Source: a virus. Taken from it: a DNA stretch of 27,159 nucleotides. The notes under the pieces are model-generated. The model did no database searches and was not told the origin of the DNA. It saw only the letters and a list, made by a program, of their open reading frames with translations. The position numbers were made by a program, and so were the translations under genes. Positions 8,313 to 14,291 of this stretch are shown piece after piece. The number at the start of each line of letters is the position of its first letter. The stretch's first letter is position 1. The DNA lies in the IMG/VR virus record IMGVR_UViG_3300009605_000113, positions 1 to 27,159 of that record. One strand, given 5' to 3'.

Positions 8313-8702
8313 ATGTCGGTCTACAGAACAACAATCGAGGCACAGGTAGCTACTTCTGTTGTCTCTCAAACGCAGTCGTTCCCGGCTGGGGGCGCGGCCC
8401 TTGCGGTAGAGACTATCTCTTCGTCAGCAACTGAAGTCTATGCGGTGGTTGTAGACAACAGCCTAAACACAGAGGCTTGTTACCTTAAGGGGTTTGACAC
8501 TACTGGCGGGGTAGTGGAGGGGGTAGACAAGCCGCACCTTATCCTCAAGGCTGACGCCGGCACGAAGGTTCAGTACAGCTTCGACAACGGGGTGTCTCTC
8601 ACTAGCGGTCTAAAGGCTATGGTCACAACCACAGCCGTAACGGCTGGAGTGACTGCCCCGGCTAGCGATGTTCAAATCTTCTACTTAGTCACGGTGACTT
8701 AA
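8313..8702 (+). CDS. Small beta-rich structural-type protein
   Basis: Encodes 129 residues, starting directly after the previous TAG. The sequence is rich in V, T, S and A, with few charges, and predicted all-beta (AVETISSSATEVYAVVVD, KVQYSFDNGVSLTSGLKAM). It shares general style with the 4109 product and with the next gene. Such proteins often decorate phage heads or cap tails. The stop overlaps the next start (TAATG), so the two are probably made together. Confidence 0.75.
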   Translation: MSVYRTTIEAQVATSVVSQTQSFPAGGAALAVETISSSATEVYAVVVDNSLNTEACYLKGFDTTGGVVEGVDKPHLILKADAGTKVQYSFDNGVSLTSGLKAMVTTTAVTAGVTAPASDVQIFYLVTVT

Positions 8703-9058
8703 TGGCTACTTCGTACAAGGTATCCCCATTCTCCACGCCCGGCCTTCAGACCTACATAGTGAACGGGGTTGAGGTAGACGAGACGGGCAAGCTCAACGCA
8801 ACCGGCACATCTGGGAGCGTCTATACAGCCCACATCTCAGGCGGCTCTGGTCAGAACTACCTCCTTATCTGGGACGGCGTTGCTGCAACAGATGAAGAGG
8901 CTGAGATCGTTGTCCCAATCGCCAGCGGTGAAGAGCTTGTTATGTATGTAGACAAGGGCATCACCTGTTCAACGGCAATCACCTTTGCTGTGTCGTCCGT
9001 TCAGTTCGGAGGCACTGCCCCCAACGGTAACGTAAACGCAAACCTCTTCACCACATAA
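8702..9058 (+). CDS. Small beta-rich structural-type protein, last rightward late gene
   Basis: Encodes 118 residues. It contains SGGSGQNYLLIWDGVAA, then VVPIASGEELVMYVDKGITC and FAVSSVQFGGTAPNG. The 'GI-x-CSTAIT-FAVS' pattern resembles the SGLKAMV region of the gene before it, so the pair may be distant duplicates. A virion accessory role is likely. It is the last gene before two hairpins and the convergent leftward block. Confidence 0.75.
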   Translation: MATSYKVSPFSTPGLQTYIVNGVEVDETGKLNATGTSGSVYTAHISGGSGQNYLLIWDGVAATDEEAEIVVPIASGEELVMYVDKGITCSTAITFAVSSVQFGGTAPNGNVNANLFTT

Positions 9059-9071
9059 CAGCAGAGGCTGC

Positions 9072-9089
9072 GGCCTGCCACTCCAGGCC
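9072..9089 (+). terminator. First hairpin after the late operon
   Basis: GGCCTG (9072-9077) and CAGGCC (9084-9089) form a 6-bp stem with a 6-base loop, 14 bases after the last rightward stop. No T run follows. It probably assists the larger hairpin just downstream. Confidence 0.45.
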
Positions 9090-9100
9090 CCCCTGCCTAG

Positions 9101-9137
9101 AAGGCGTCAGCTCGACCCCCCCTTGAGCTGGCGCTTT
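9101..9137. terminator. Probable bidirectional terminator between convergent gene blocks
   Basis: AAGGCGTCAGCTC (9101-9113) pairs with GAGCTGGCGCTTT (9125-9137): 13 pairs including two G-U, with an 11-base C-rich loop. An A-rich left flank and T-rich right flank make it usable in both directions. It lies between the rightward stop at 9058 and the leftward stop at 9142, where a terminator is expected. Confidence 0.7.
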
Positions 9138-9141
9138 CGCC

Positions 9142-9354
9142 TTATAGAACCCTAGCTCCCCACATCTCTCTGAACTTCATGCGCACAAGAGGCTTCTTCC
9201 TAGCTCTGTACCAGTGCTGAGAGCCACACTCGCATGACTGCACCCAGAAGGGCGGGAAGCGACAGGCTTGAATGAACTCAGCGTCAGGCAGTTCACTGTG
9301 CTCTCCGCTCTTATGAATTAGCCAGGGTCCATAGCGATGATAGTGGGCGCTCAT
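9142..9354 (-). CDS. Small protein with CxC motif, function unknown
   Basis: Encodes 70 residues and is the last gene of the leftward block. Its ATG overlaps the upstream stop (ATGA). It starts MSAHYHRYGPWLIHKSGEHS and carries a cysteine pair in SCECGSQHWYRARKK followed by a basic stretch, which could be half of a metal site or a nucleic-acid contact. No family recognised. Confidence 0.72.
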   Translation of the reverse strand: MSAHYHRYGPWLIHKSGEHSELPDAEFIQACRFPPFWVQSCECGSQHWYRARKKPLVRMKFREMWGARVL

Positions 9355-9782
9355 GGATCTCTCTTCTCTTCACCACTACTCCAGTCTCTTCCAAACAGGT
9401 CAGGCTGAGAGCCTAAAGGATAGGGCTCACGCACCTTCCCTGACCCTCCACATAGAGGGCAGCACTGAAGAGCCTTGTGTGGCTTCTGAGGAGCCTCATC
9501 GCAGGCTACCCAGACTGTTGCCCTCCTGCCTGAGCGAGTCACCCTCTTAACCCCAGAGTCTTTAGCCTTCCCCAGAAGGACAAGCTCTCTACGTCTGGCG
9601 CTAACTGTCTGGTGTCTCAGCCCAAGGGAGGCTTCAAGCTCATCGTCTGTAGCTCCGAAGAGTCCGCGAAGCCTGAGCATGGATGCGACCTTGCTCCTGA
9701 GGGAGCTTGGCTTGATGCTCTTAGCTGCTTCCTCTGAAGTCTCTGAGCCAGCTACGAAGGGGGGCTTGTTGTTGTAAGCCAT
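9351..9782 (-). CDS. Winged-helix DNA-binding protein with C-terminal zinc-like motif
   Basis: Encodes 143 residues from the ATG at 9782, chosen because a G-rich ribosome site (AAGGGGG) precedes it and it overlaps the upstream stop as TGATG. An upstream GTG at 9839 is less likely. Residues about 30-93 read as a winged helix: TDDELEASLGLRHQTVSARR (recognition helix) then VKRVTRSGRRATVWV (wing). Such domains are common in small phage regulators. A CCPLCGGSG motif (107-115) may bind zinc. A regulatory role is likely; its target is unknown. Confidence 0.78.
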   Translation of the reverse strand: MAYNNKPPFVAGSETSEEAAKSIKPSSLRSKVASMLRLRGLFGATDDELEASLGLRHQTVSARRRELVLLGKAKDSGVKRVTRSGRRATVWVACDEAPQKPHKALQCCPLCGGSGKVREPYPLGSQPDLFGRDWSSGEEKRDP

Positions 9783-9793
9783 CACGCACCCCC
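9779..9793 (-). repeat. Junction cassette type I, copy 1 (one variant base)
   Basis: Minus-strand GGGGGTGCGTGATGG. It contains the ribosome site, the TGA stop of the upstream gene (which ends EGGA) and the ATG of the downstream gene. Confidence 0.85.
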
Positions 9794-10204
9794 TTCCTTT
9801 TTCATTAGCCCTTTCCAGTGCTCTATCTCGTTCGACCAAGCAAGCTCAAATCGGTCTGTTGTCGCGTAGCCATCCAGAGCCATAGCCCAAGCGTCGTTTA
9901 CGGGTGCCGCTATCCCATCGAGTAACTTGATTGAGGCTCGGACGTTTTCGCTTCGCCTCAGTTCAGACCTGCAATATTCAACCAGTTCCCAAAACATTCC
10001 AGGCTGGCAGTCGTCGCAGTTCTCAATTCCTAGTGCTGGACTTCCAAGGGTACAACACCGATCTCTCAGCGAGACCTCCCGCCACGCTTTATCAATCTGT
10101 TTGCACTTCTCTCTTAGGTCGAGAATGTGCCTAGCCGCCCACTCTGTGCGAACGTCTTTTGTTTCTTGCTGAACGCTTAAGGTTGTTGGTTTCTCGCTTC
10201 CCAT
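9782..10204 (-). CDS. Hypothetical protein ending in EGGA
   Basis: Encodes 140 residues from the ATG at 10204 (a GTG lies one codon upstream, but the ribosome site is better spaced for the ATG). It is helical, with several cysteines (DRCCTLG, ENCDDCQ) and a WSNEIEHWKGLMKKEGGA end. The last four residues come from the shared junction sequence. No family recognised. Confidence 0.75.
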   Translation of the reverse strand: MGSEKPTTLSVQQETKDVRTEWAARHILDLREKCKQIDKAWREVSLRDRCCTLGSPALGIENCDDCQPGMFWELVEYCRSELRRSENVRASIKLLDGIAAPVNDAWAMALDGYATTDRFELAWSNEIEHWKGLMKKEGGA

Positions 10205-10215
10205 CACGCACCTCC
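10201..10215 (-). repeat. Junction cassette type I, copy 2
   Basis: Minus-strand GGAGGTGCGTGATGG, joining the stop of the 10204-10392 gene to the start of the 9782-10204 gene. Confidence 0.88.
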
Positions 10216-10392
10216 CTCTTTAGCCAGGAAGTCTCTGGCTTTAGTCAGCACATGCTGGGCGAGGCACAGGGGCGTAGCCACCAGTGTTCTTTCGTAGACC
10301 ATCGCCTCTTCCTCTACCGACGAAGCGATAAATTTCAGAGCCTTGTCAATCTCTTCGACAACCTTGGCGGCCTCTGTGAATTCGTATTCCAT
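10204..10392 (-). CDS. Small helical hypothetical protein ending in EGGA
   Basis: Encodes 62 residues from the ATG at 10392, which sits inside the junction cassette. An in-frame GTG at 10425 falls within the upstream gene and lacks a ribosome site. The sequence (starting MEYEFTEAAKVVEEIDKAL, ending ARDFLAKEGGA) is a single long amphipathic helical protein, perhaps a dimer. Function unknown. Confidence 0.72.
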   Translation of the reverse strand: MEYEFTEAAKVVEEIDKALKFIASSVEEEAMVYERTLVATPLCLAQHVLTKARDFLAKEGGA

Positions 10393-10403
10393 CACGCACC
10401 TCC
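10389..10403 (-). repeat. Junction cassette type I, copy 3
   Basis: Minus-strand GGAGGTGCGTGATGG. With the four preceding bases (AGAA) it matches copy 4 over 19 bases. Confidence 0.88.
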
Positions 10404-10844
10404 TTCTGTCCAAGAGCCACACCACTTGCTGACCAACTCCTCTACTTCAGCAGCCTGTCGCAAGAGGTCTACGTCGCCAACGACAGCCAACGACTTGGGT
10501 CCGTCGCCCCACAGGTCTGAGTAGTTCACCACCCCCATCGGGTTTTCCTGAAGGGCAGCGGCGTCTTGCCGCATACGCTCAACCTGCTCGCGCAGCAGCC
10601 GAACAATCTCGGCAATCTCGGCATAGGTCCAGCCGAAAGTGCGGCGCACATCTCCGTTACCATCACGCCTCTCGGGCAGCAGCTTCCTTACCGCCCCCCG
10701 GTCTAGGTTGTCTTCGTTACCCCACCCGAGTAGTGCGCTGGCTGTCTGATCGATGAGAGACGTAAGGCCATCCCACTGGAAGTCTTCTCCTTCCCACGGG
10801 GATGTGTCGGGCTGAACTCGCTCTGCGGCAACGATGTAACCCAT
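10392..10844 (-). CDS. Hypothetical protein ending in EGGA
   Basis: Encodes 150 residues from the ATG at 10844 (a GTG is one codon upstream). The protein is acidic and helical, with a coiled-coil-like centre (YAEIAEIVRLLREQVERMRQ) and a WCGSWTEGGA end. It has no recognisable domain. Its terminal EGGA matches three neighbours whose remaining sequences are unrelated. Confidence 0.75.
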   Translation of the reverse strand: MGYIVAAERVQPDTSPWEGEDFQWDGLTSLIDQTASALLGWGNEDNLDRGAVRKLLPERRDGNGDVRRTFGWTYAEIAEIVRLLREQVERMRQDAAALQENPMGVVNYSDLWGDGPKSLAVVGDVDLLRQAAEVEELVSKWCGSWTEGGA

Positions 10845-10855
10845 CACGCACCTCC
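10841..10855 (-). repeat. Junction cassette type I, copy 4
   Basis: Minus-strand GGAGGTGCGTGATGG at the stop/start overlap of the 10844-11113 and 10392-10844 genes. Confidence 0.88.
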
Positions 10856-11113
10856 TTCTCGCTTAAGACACGCAGGGCACACCCACTGTTGGGAGCCCCA
10901 CTTGCGTGGGTTATGTCGGTAGACCCAGCCTGTCATTTCAGTGACCTCATCTGCGCTTGGCTGAGCGAGGGACAGGTCACTGTCTACATACTCATCGCAT
11001 ATAGGCTCCTTCTCAAACTCTTCTACTTGGCAGTAGATAGTTATTGGAAGTCTGCTGTCGTTGATGATCTCCATGATTGCGTCATGGGCATTGGTTGGTT
11101 TCTTACTGCTCAT
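10844..11113 (-). CDS. Small protein with C-terminal CPAC motif
   Basis: Encodes 89 residues. The ATG is preceded by AACTAACTAGGAGATAGAT, the same leader as the 11159-11470 gene. It starts MSSKKPTNAHDAIMEIIND; cysteines at 28, 38, 79 and 82 (WVCPACLKREGGA) could form a zinc site. First gene of the EGGA group. Function unknown. Confidence 0.74.
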   Translation of the reverse strand: MSSKKPTNAHDAIMEIINDSRLPITIYCQVEEFEKEPICDEYVDSDLSLAQPSADEVTEMTGWVYRHNPRKWGSQQWVCPACLKREGGA

Positions 11114-11158
11114 ATCTATCTCCTAGTTAGTTGTGGGTTTCCCTTGTGTCGCGCCCTC

Positions 11159-11470
11159 TTATTGGTCGTCGTCCGCTTCCTCTAGCTCTAACGACCTTTG
11201 GATGTGAAATTCAGCCTTTTTCAGTTGCTGCTCCATGCAGCGCTTTCTTCGTTCCATAAGTCTGAACGCCAATTCTCGGGCGTCCGTTTTCAAATCGACT
11301 TCAACCTTTCGATCTCCCTGGTTTTCCGGCGTACCTCTGGGGGAGTCTGGTCCTAACTGCATTTCGGGCTCCTCTGGGATCGTCCCCAGCAAACCCCTGG
11401 TTACAAGGACCCATTCGTGCGGCGTAAGGATTAGGTGAAACTGAATTCCGGTTATCTGTACGTCTGACAT
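11159..11470 (-). CDS. Hypothetical protein with coiled-coil C-terminus
   Basis: Encodes 103 residues. Leader AACTAACTAGGAGATAGAC precedes ATG, repeating the leader of the next gene downstream. It starts MSDVQITGIQFHLILTPHEW. The C-terminal third (RELAFRLMERRKRCMEQQLK and on) is charged and helical with an acidic EEADDDQ tail. No family recognised. Confidence 0.74.
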   Translation of the reverse strand: MSDVQITGIQFHLILTPHEWVLVTRGLLGTIPEEPEMQLGPDSPRGTPENQGDRKVEVDLKTDARELAFRLMERRKRCMEQQLKKAEFHIQRSLELEEADDDQ

Positions 11471-11545
11471 GTCTATCTCCTAGTTAGTTGTTAGGTGAGG
11501 CACCTGATGCTTCCGCCCGCTGTGCCTCCCTGTGCGGGTGACTGA

Positions 11546-11585
11546 GAGAGCGTTGAGTAGAAAGAAGTAAAGACCCAACGCTTTC
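11546..11585 (-). ncRNA. Inverted repeat, candidate RNA hairpin
   Basis: Plus-strand GAGAGCGTTG (11546-11555) and CAACGCTTTC (11576-11585) give ten pairs, one of them a wobble, around a 20-base loop. It lies downstream of the recombination operon. Confidence 0.4.
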
Positions 11586-11599
11586 CCCGAAAATAAAGA

Positions 11600-11648
11600 T
11601 GCCGGTTTGAGACCCTTCAAAGCAGGGCTCCGTTCTCCACCACCGGCA
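11600..11648 (-). ncRNA. Two-level RNA structure with T-rich tail, candidate ncRNA or terminator
   Basis: On the minus strand TGCCGGT (11648-11642) pairs perfectly with ACCGGCA (11606-11600). Inside is a second hairpin, GAGCCCT with AGGGTCTC (11630-11609), with a 7-base loop and one bulge. The sequence continues TCTTTATTTTC, suitable for intrinsic termination. The acceptor-like 7-bp stem is not a tRNA: it spans only 49 bases and has no T-loop. Confidence 0.45.
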
Positions 11649-11692
11649 GGTATAGACCTGAACTTCCAAACATGAGCAATCGCTTGCTACGT

Positions 11693-11734
11693 GGTGCCCC
11701 AGGAAGGTACGAGCCTTATCAGGAGTGGGGCACC
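11693..11734 (-). terminator. Perfect 9-bp inverted repeat after the SSB gene
   Basis: GGTGCCCCA (11693-11701) and TGGGGCACC (11726-11734) pair perfectly around 24 bases, which contain a nested AAGG-tacgag-CCTT. It begins 6 bases after the leftward stop at 11740, where operon-end hairpins occur, but no T run follows directly. Confidence 0.5.
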
Positions 11735-11739
11735 TGTCC

Positions 11740-12231
11740 CTAGAAGAGGTCGTCTACCTCAGCCTCGTCAAAGGCATCAGCCGGCGGCTCTGGAATGGCA
11801 TCAGAGTTAAGCACCTTGTCCACGTAGATGTTGACGTAGGTGCGCTCCCCGTTCTGCTTAGATTTCTGGGTAAGCTGGACAACACGGCCAATGATTCCAT
11901 TGCGGATAGGTCCGGTACGGCCATCGACAAACAAGTCCCCCCACTCTGGGACCTTCCCTGTCACGGTCTTCACTGTGCTCTTCACAAAGCTGAAGGTCTT
12001 TGGCCCCAGCCCTGTGAAGCGCTGCAGTTGAGAGCCACGGTGAGGACCATCAGCAACCTCAAACCACCACGAGACGTAGTAGTCACCCTTCTTGCTCACG
12101 AACACAGAGAAGTCAGTGACCTCTGCGCTGTACGAGCCGTCAGGCACGGTGTCCATCTTGCGGTCGTCAGACTTCCCGCTGCTTTGCTCCTGCTTAGCCG
12201 GGGCGCTATTAAACATGCTTCCAATATCCAT
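11740..12231 (-). CDS. Single-stranded DNA-binding-like protein of the recombination operon
   Basis: Encodes 163 residues. After a polar N-terminus, the body DGSYSAEVTDFSVFVSKKGD, SWWFEVADGPHRG and IIGRVVQLTQKSKQNGERTY reads as a single beta-barrel (OB-like) domain of the DUF669/phage SSB type. The C-terminus is acidic and ends DEAEVDDLF, like the protein-docking tails of SSBs. It starts two bases after the ATPase stop; the ribosome site (GGAG) lies inside the ATPase end. It would coat single strands made by the exonuclease. The functional call rests on fold-like pattern, tail and operon context. Confidence 0.8.
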   Translation of the reverse strand: MDIGSMFNSAPAKQEQSSGKSDDRKMDTVPDGSYSAEVTDFSVFVSKKGDYYVSWWFEVADGPHRGSQLQRFTGLGPKTFSFVKSTVKTVTGKVPEWGDLFVDGRTGPIRNGIIGRVVQLTQKSKQNGERTYVNIYVDKVLNSDAIPEPPADAFDEAEVDDLF

Positions 12232-12233
12232 CT

Positions 12234-12968
12234 CTAGTTCTCCTTCTTTCCAAGCGTCTTCTTGAACGCAGCTGAAAGTGATTCAAAGGTCATCTCAATT
12301 GTCTCAGGCAGGGTGGCCCCTTCACTTCCTCTGGCCTTGGCCTCTACCTTCTCACGCTTGTTCTCTACTGGTTGTGTGCGGAGGATCCGCTTGTTGTCTG
12401 GGGTGAACTCGCACCGGATGATGAAGTCCACGGCAGAGTGAAGCGTCTGCCTTGCCGTGTTGGGCAGCGCAGTCGTCACCTTGTACATCCCTGTCTCAAC
12501 CATCTTCGAGCCAAGCTTTTCTTTGATCATCTCGCTCTTCTCATGGCCGATAAGGACCGTACACATAGGCAGCATTCGCAGCTTAGTGATGACGTTAGTC
12601 CACTCCCTGTTCAGGGTGCGCCATCCCCTGCCCCACTCTCCGTCAGCCACATCGTTCCACCCGTTGGCTTCGCAGACATAGGTTTCGCAGAGGTTGTAGG
12701 CGATGTCAGCGGTATCGAGGATAACCGTCTGATACCCGTGGTTGCCCTCGGCAAGTTCAGCGATGATCGCTTTTAACTTTGTCCAGTTAGGCGCTGGAAC
12801 TGCAGCTGCCCACATCGCCTCAGTGCCACTCTCCGTAGCAATAAAGACAGGGTTGGGAAACTGGTTTGCCAGCGTCGTCTTTCCCACACCGGGCACCCCG
12901 TAGAAGTGCCATGTGTAGTCCGACATGCGGACACTCGGCGGTGAAGGTTCGTCAGGAAGTAGGCCCAT
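12234..12968 (-). CDS. Sak4-like RecA-fold ATPase (AAA_24 type)
   Basis: Encodes 244 residues with AAAGGAGAAC before ATG. Walker A is GVPGVGKTT (24-32); Walker B is VILDTAD (82-88); a later strand reads TVLIGHEKS. The N-terminal pattern TWHFYGVPGVGKTTLANQFP is typical of phage nucleotide-binding proteins (PF13479) grouped with Sak4 single-strand annealing recombinases. Between exonuclease and SSB, it would load or anneal strands in homologous recombination or aid replication. It overlaps the exonuclease gene by 17 bases. Confidence 0.88.
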   Translation of the reverse strand: MGLLPDEPSPPSVRMSDYTWHFYGVPGVGKTTLANQFPNPVFIATESGTEAMWAAAVPAPNWTKLKAIIAELAEGNHGYQTVILDTADIAYNLCETYVCEANGWNDVADGEWGRGWRTLNREWTNVITKLRMLPMCTVLIGHEKSEMIKEKLGSKMVETGMYKVTTALPNTARQTLHSAVDFIIRCEFTPDNKRILRTQPVENKREKVEAKARGSEGATLPETIEMTFESLSAAFKKTLGKKEN

Positions 12969-13854
12969 GATTGTTCTCCTTTAGTTCTGTGTGTCTCTGC
13001 TCAAGGACTCTGAATGAGTCTTTAGTTACAGCCCCTACGCACAGGTCGAAGTAGGGGCAGCGTCCTCTGTTAAGGCAAGACTGTGTGCTGCGTATGGGGG
13101 TAGCTCCGTTGCGTATCTGAAGGATGCGCTCGTGCGTTGCCCACGCTTGCTTAGTCCAGCCGTCTAGTTGTTCATCTGTTCTCTCAACAACGGTGTCAAA
13201 GAAGTAGTGATCGGGTCGCTGGATGTAGTCTTCTTTCAGCCGTTCGATGTACTCCTTAAGATCCTCCGTCTTCTTCTGTCGAATCGTGGGCTTCTTCACC
13301 ACCCGGTAGACCATCTTCCTGACAGGCACACCGTAGAGCTGACTCGCTGCCCACATGTACGTGCTGACTTGAAAGTCAATCTCAAGCCTCTGCATGTAGT
13401 CATTGCTAACCTGAGCTGCCGTCTTCCACTCGCCTATAAGAACCTCGACACCACCTCCGATGTCGGTCCACACACCGTCGATGACTCCCTGCAGAACATG
13501 CTTCCTGCTAGGTCGCCCGGTCTTCGGGTTGCGGAGAGGGACCCTAAAGCCAACCTCGTGCTTGTCAGGCCAGTCGGTCCACTTGGCTAGGGCACCCTCA
13601 ACCATCGCTACAACAGTTGCCTCTCGCACCATCGCAGCGGGCCCCTCAAAGATGCTCCACATGGGGTCAGGCCCACGCAGTTCATTCAGAGCAGCGTCCA
13701 CACTTTGGTGCTCGATCCCAGCATGGAAGGCAGAGCCCATCCGTAACGCTGGGTGTTCCTGAAACGGAACAAGCAACTCGTTGTAACGAAGGTTGTGTCG
13801 TTCCTCACACCGGCTAAAGGTGACCTGTTCAGACTGAGTGATAGCCTCCTTCAT
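12952..13854 (-). CDS. PD-(D/E)XK exonuclease with candidate Fe-S cysteines (RecB/Cas4-like)
   Basis: Encodes 300 residues. It starts MKEAITQSEQVTFSRCEERH; the R-C-E-E-R region corresponds to the N-terminal part of RecB-family nucleases. Nuclease motifs: GVIDGVW (D126), LIGEWKT (E142, K144) and downstream Q162 (IDFQVSTY). Cysteines at 16, 260, 266 and 272 (SCLNRGRCPYFDLCVGA) follow the one-plus-three pattern of Fe-S nucleases such as Cas4 and AddB. It would resect double-strand ends for the Sak4-like and SSB proteins. The ATG overlaps the HTH stop (ATGA). No cas genes are nearby, so a CRISPR role is not supported. Confidence 0.87.
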   Translation of the reverse strand: MKEAITQSEQVTFSRCEERHNLRYNELLVPFQEHPALRMGSAFHAGIEHQSVDAALNELRGPDPMWSIFEGPAAMVREATVVAMVEGALAKWTDWPDKHEVGFRVPLRNPKTGRPSRKHVLQGVIDGVWTDIGGGVEVLIGEWKTAAQVSNDYMQRLEIDFQVSTYMWAASQLYGVPVRKMVYRVVKKPTIRQKKTEDLKEYIERLKEDYIQRPDHYFFDTVVERTDEQLDGWTKQAWATHERILQIRNGATPIRSTQSCLNRGRCPYFDLCVGAVTKDSFRVLEQRHTELKENNHGPTS

Positions 13855-14210
13855 TCCTTACCCCGAAAGGCAGCGTGCGAGGAAGTCATCCGCTCAAATA
13901 TCTCTGTGTCGCGAGAGGATGGTATCCCCCGTGCCCGTCGAATGCTGCTCACGTTTTGCCTGGAGCAGCCAAGCTTCTCGGCTAGCTCTGCGTCAGGAAC
14001 CTTCCCAAGTAAGTCCCACTCAGGACCAAGCTCCTTCTTACTTCGCGGCTTTCCCTTCTGCGCCCCAGGTCTTCGTATCTTTGTTCTCTCTGCAAGGTAA
14101 CGGGTGATGGTTGCCCTGGTTAACCCATACCTCTCAGCCAAACACGCAAGACTGTCACCAGACCTGTATCCTGCAACGCACTGAACCATCTGCTTCTTCG
14201 TAAGTTTCAT
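13851..14210 (-). CDS. Helix-turn-helix protein with two HTH segments
   Basis: Encodes 119 residues. Residues about 18-42 (DSLACLAERYGLTRATITRY) form one HTH. Residues about 71-97 (VPDAELAEKLGCSRQNVSSI) form a second, joined by a basic linker (RRPGAQKGKPRSKKE). The layout resembles small phage regulators and resolvase-type C-terminal HTHs. It is first in the recombination operon, behind a promoter at 14241-14268 and palindrome 14270-14291, so autoregulation or binding to the repeated palindromes is a reasonable hypothesis. Confidence 0.8.
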   Translation of the reverse strand: MKLTKKQMVQCVAGYRSGDSLACLAERYGLTRATITRYLAERTKIRRPGAQKGKPRSKKELGPEWDLLGKVPDAELAEKLGCSRQNVSSIRRARGIPSSRDTEIFERMTSSHAAFRGKE

Positions 14211-14240
14211 GTCTTCTCCTGTGCCTGTGACCCCGCTGAC

Positions 14241-14268
14241 AATATCACGAGGCCACAGGCGTTGGCAA
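14241..14268 (-). promoter_or_regulatory. Promoter of the recombination operon
   Basis: Minus strand: -35 TTGCCA (14268-14263), 16-base spacer, -10 GATATT (14246-14241), then GTCAGC. The shared TGTCAGC-type element links it to the promoters at 16352, 19464 and 22998. The -35 lies one base from palindrome 14270-14291. Confidence 0.6.
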
Positions 14269-14269
14269 T

Positions 14270-14291
14270 GTTTAACAGCTAAGAGTTAAAC
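14270..14291. promoter_or_regulatory. Class A palindrome 1 (GTTTAAC-N8-GTTAAAC)
   Basis: Perfect 7-bp arms with spacer agctaaga. It contains the TAA stop of the DUF932 gene (14286-14288) and abuts the -35 of the recombination promoter, a position suited to a repressor or activator. Confidence 0.65.

Larger units (their letters stand above)
11471..11739 (-). other. Non-coding gap of 269 bases, rich in inverted repeats
   Basis: No convincing gene. The gap follows the SSB gene in the leftward direction and holds at least three long inverted repeats (11546-11585, 11600-11648, 11693-11734) plus short ones such as AGGTG-agg-CACCT near 11493-11505. It ends with the AACTAACTAGGAGATAGAC leader of the 11470 gene. 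A 61-codon TTG-initiated frame crosses it but was rejected. Confidence 0.6.

Noticed and set aside
11600-11648. tRNA-like 7-bp outer stem
   Set aside because: The element is 49 bases long, with no D or T arm and no GTTCRA T-loop. It is kept only as a structured RNA or terminator candidate.
11484-11669. 61-codon leftward frame starting with TTG
   Set aside because: No ribosome site, and the frame runs through two strong inverted repeats. A tail encoded by the next leader (ending SPNN) is the only point in its favour.
12372-12776. 134-codon rightward frame
   Set aside because: Antisense to the Sak4-like ATPase, which has clear Walker motifs.
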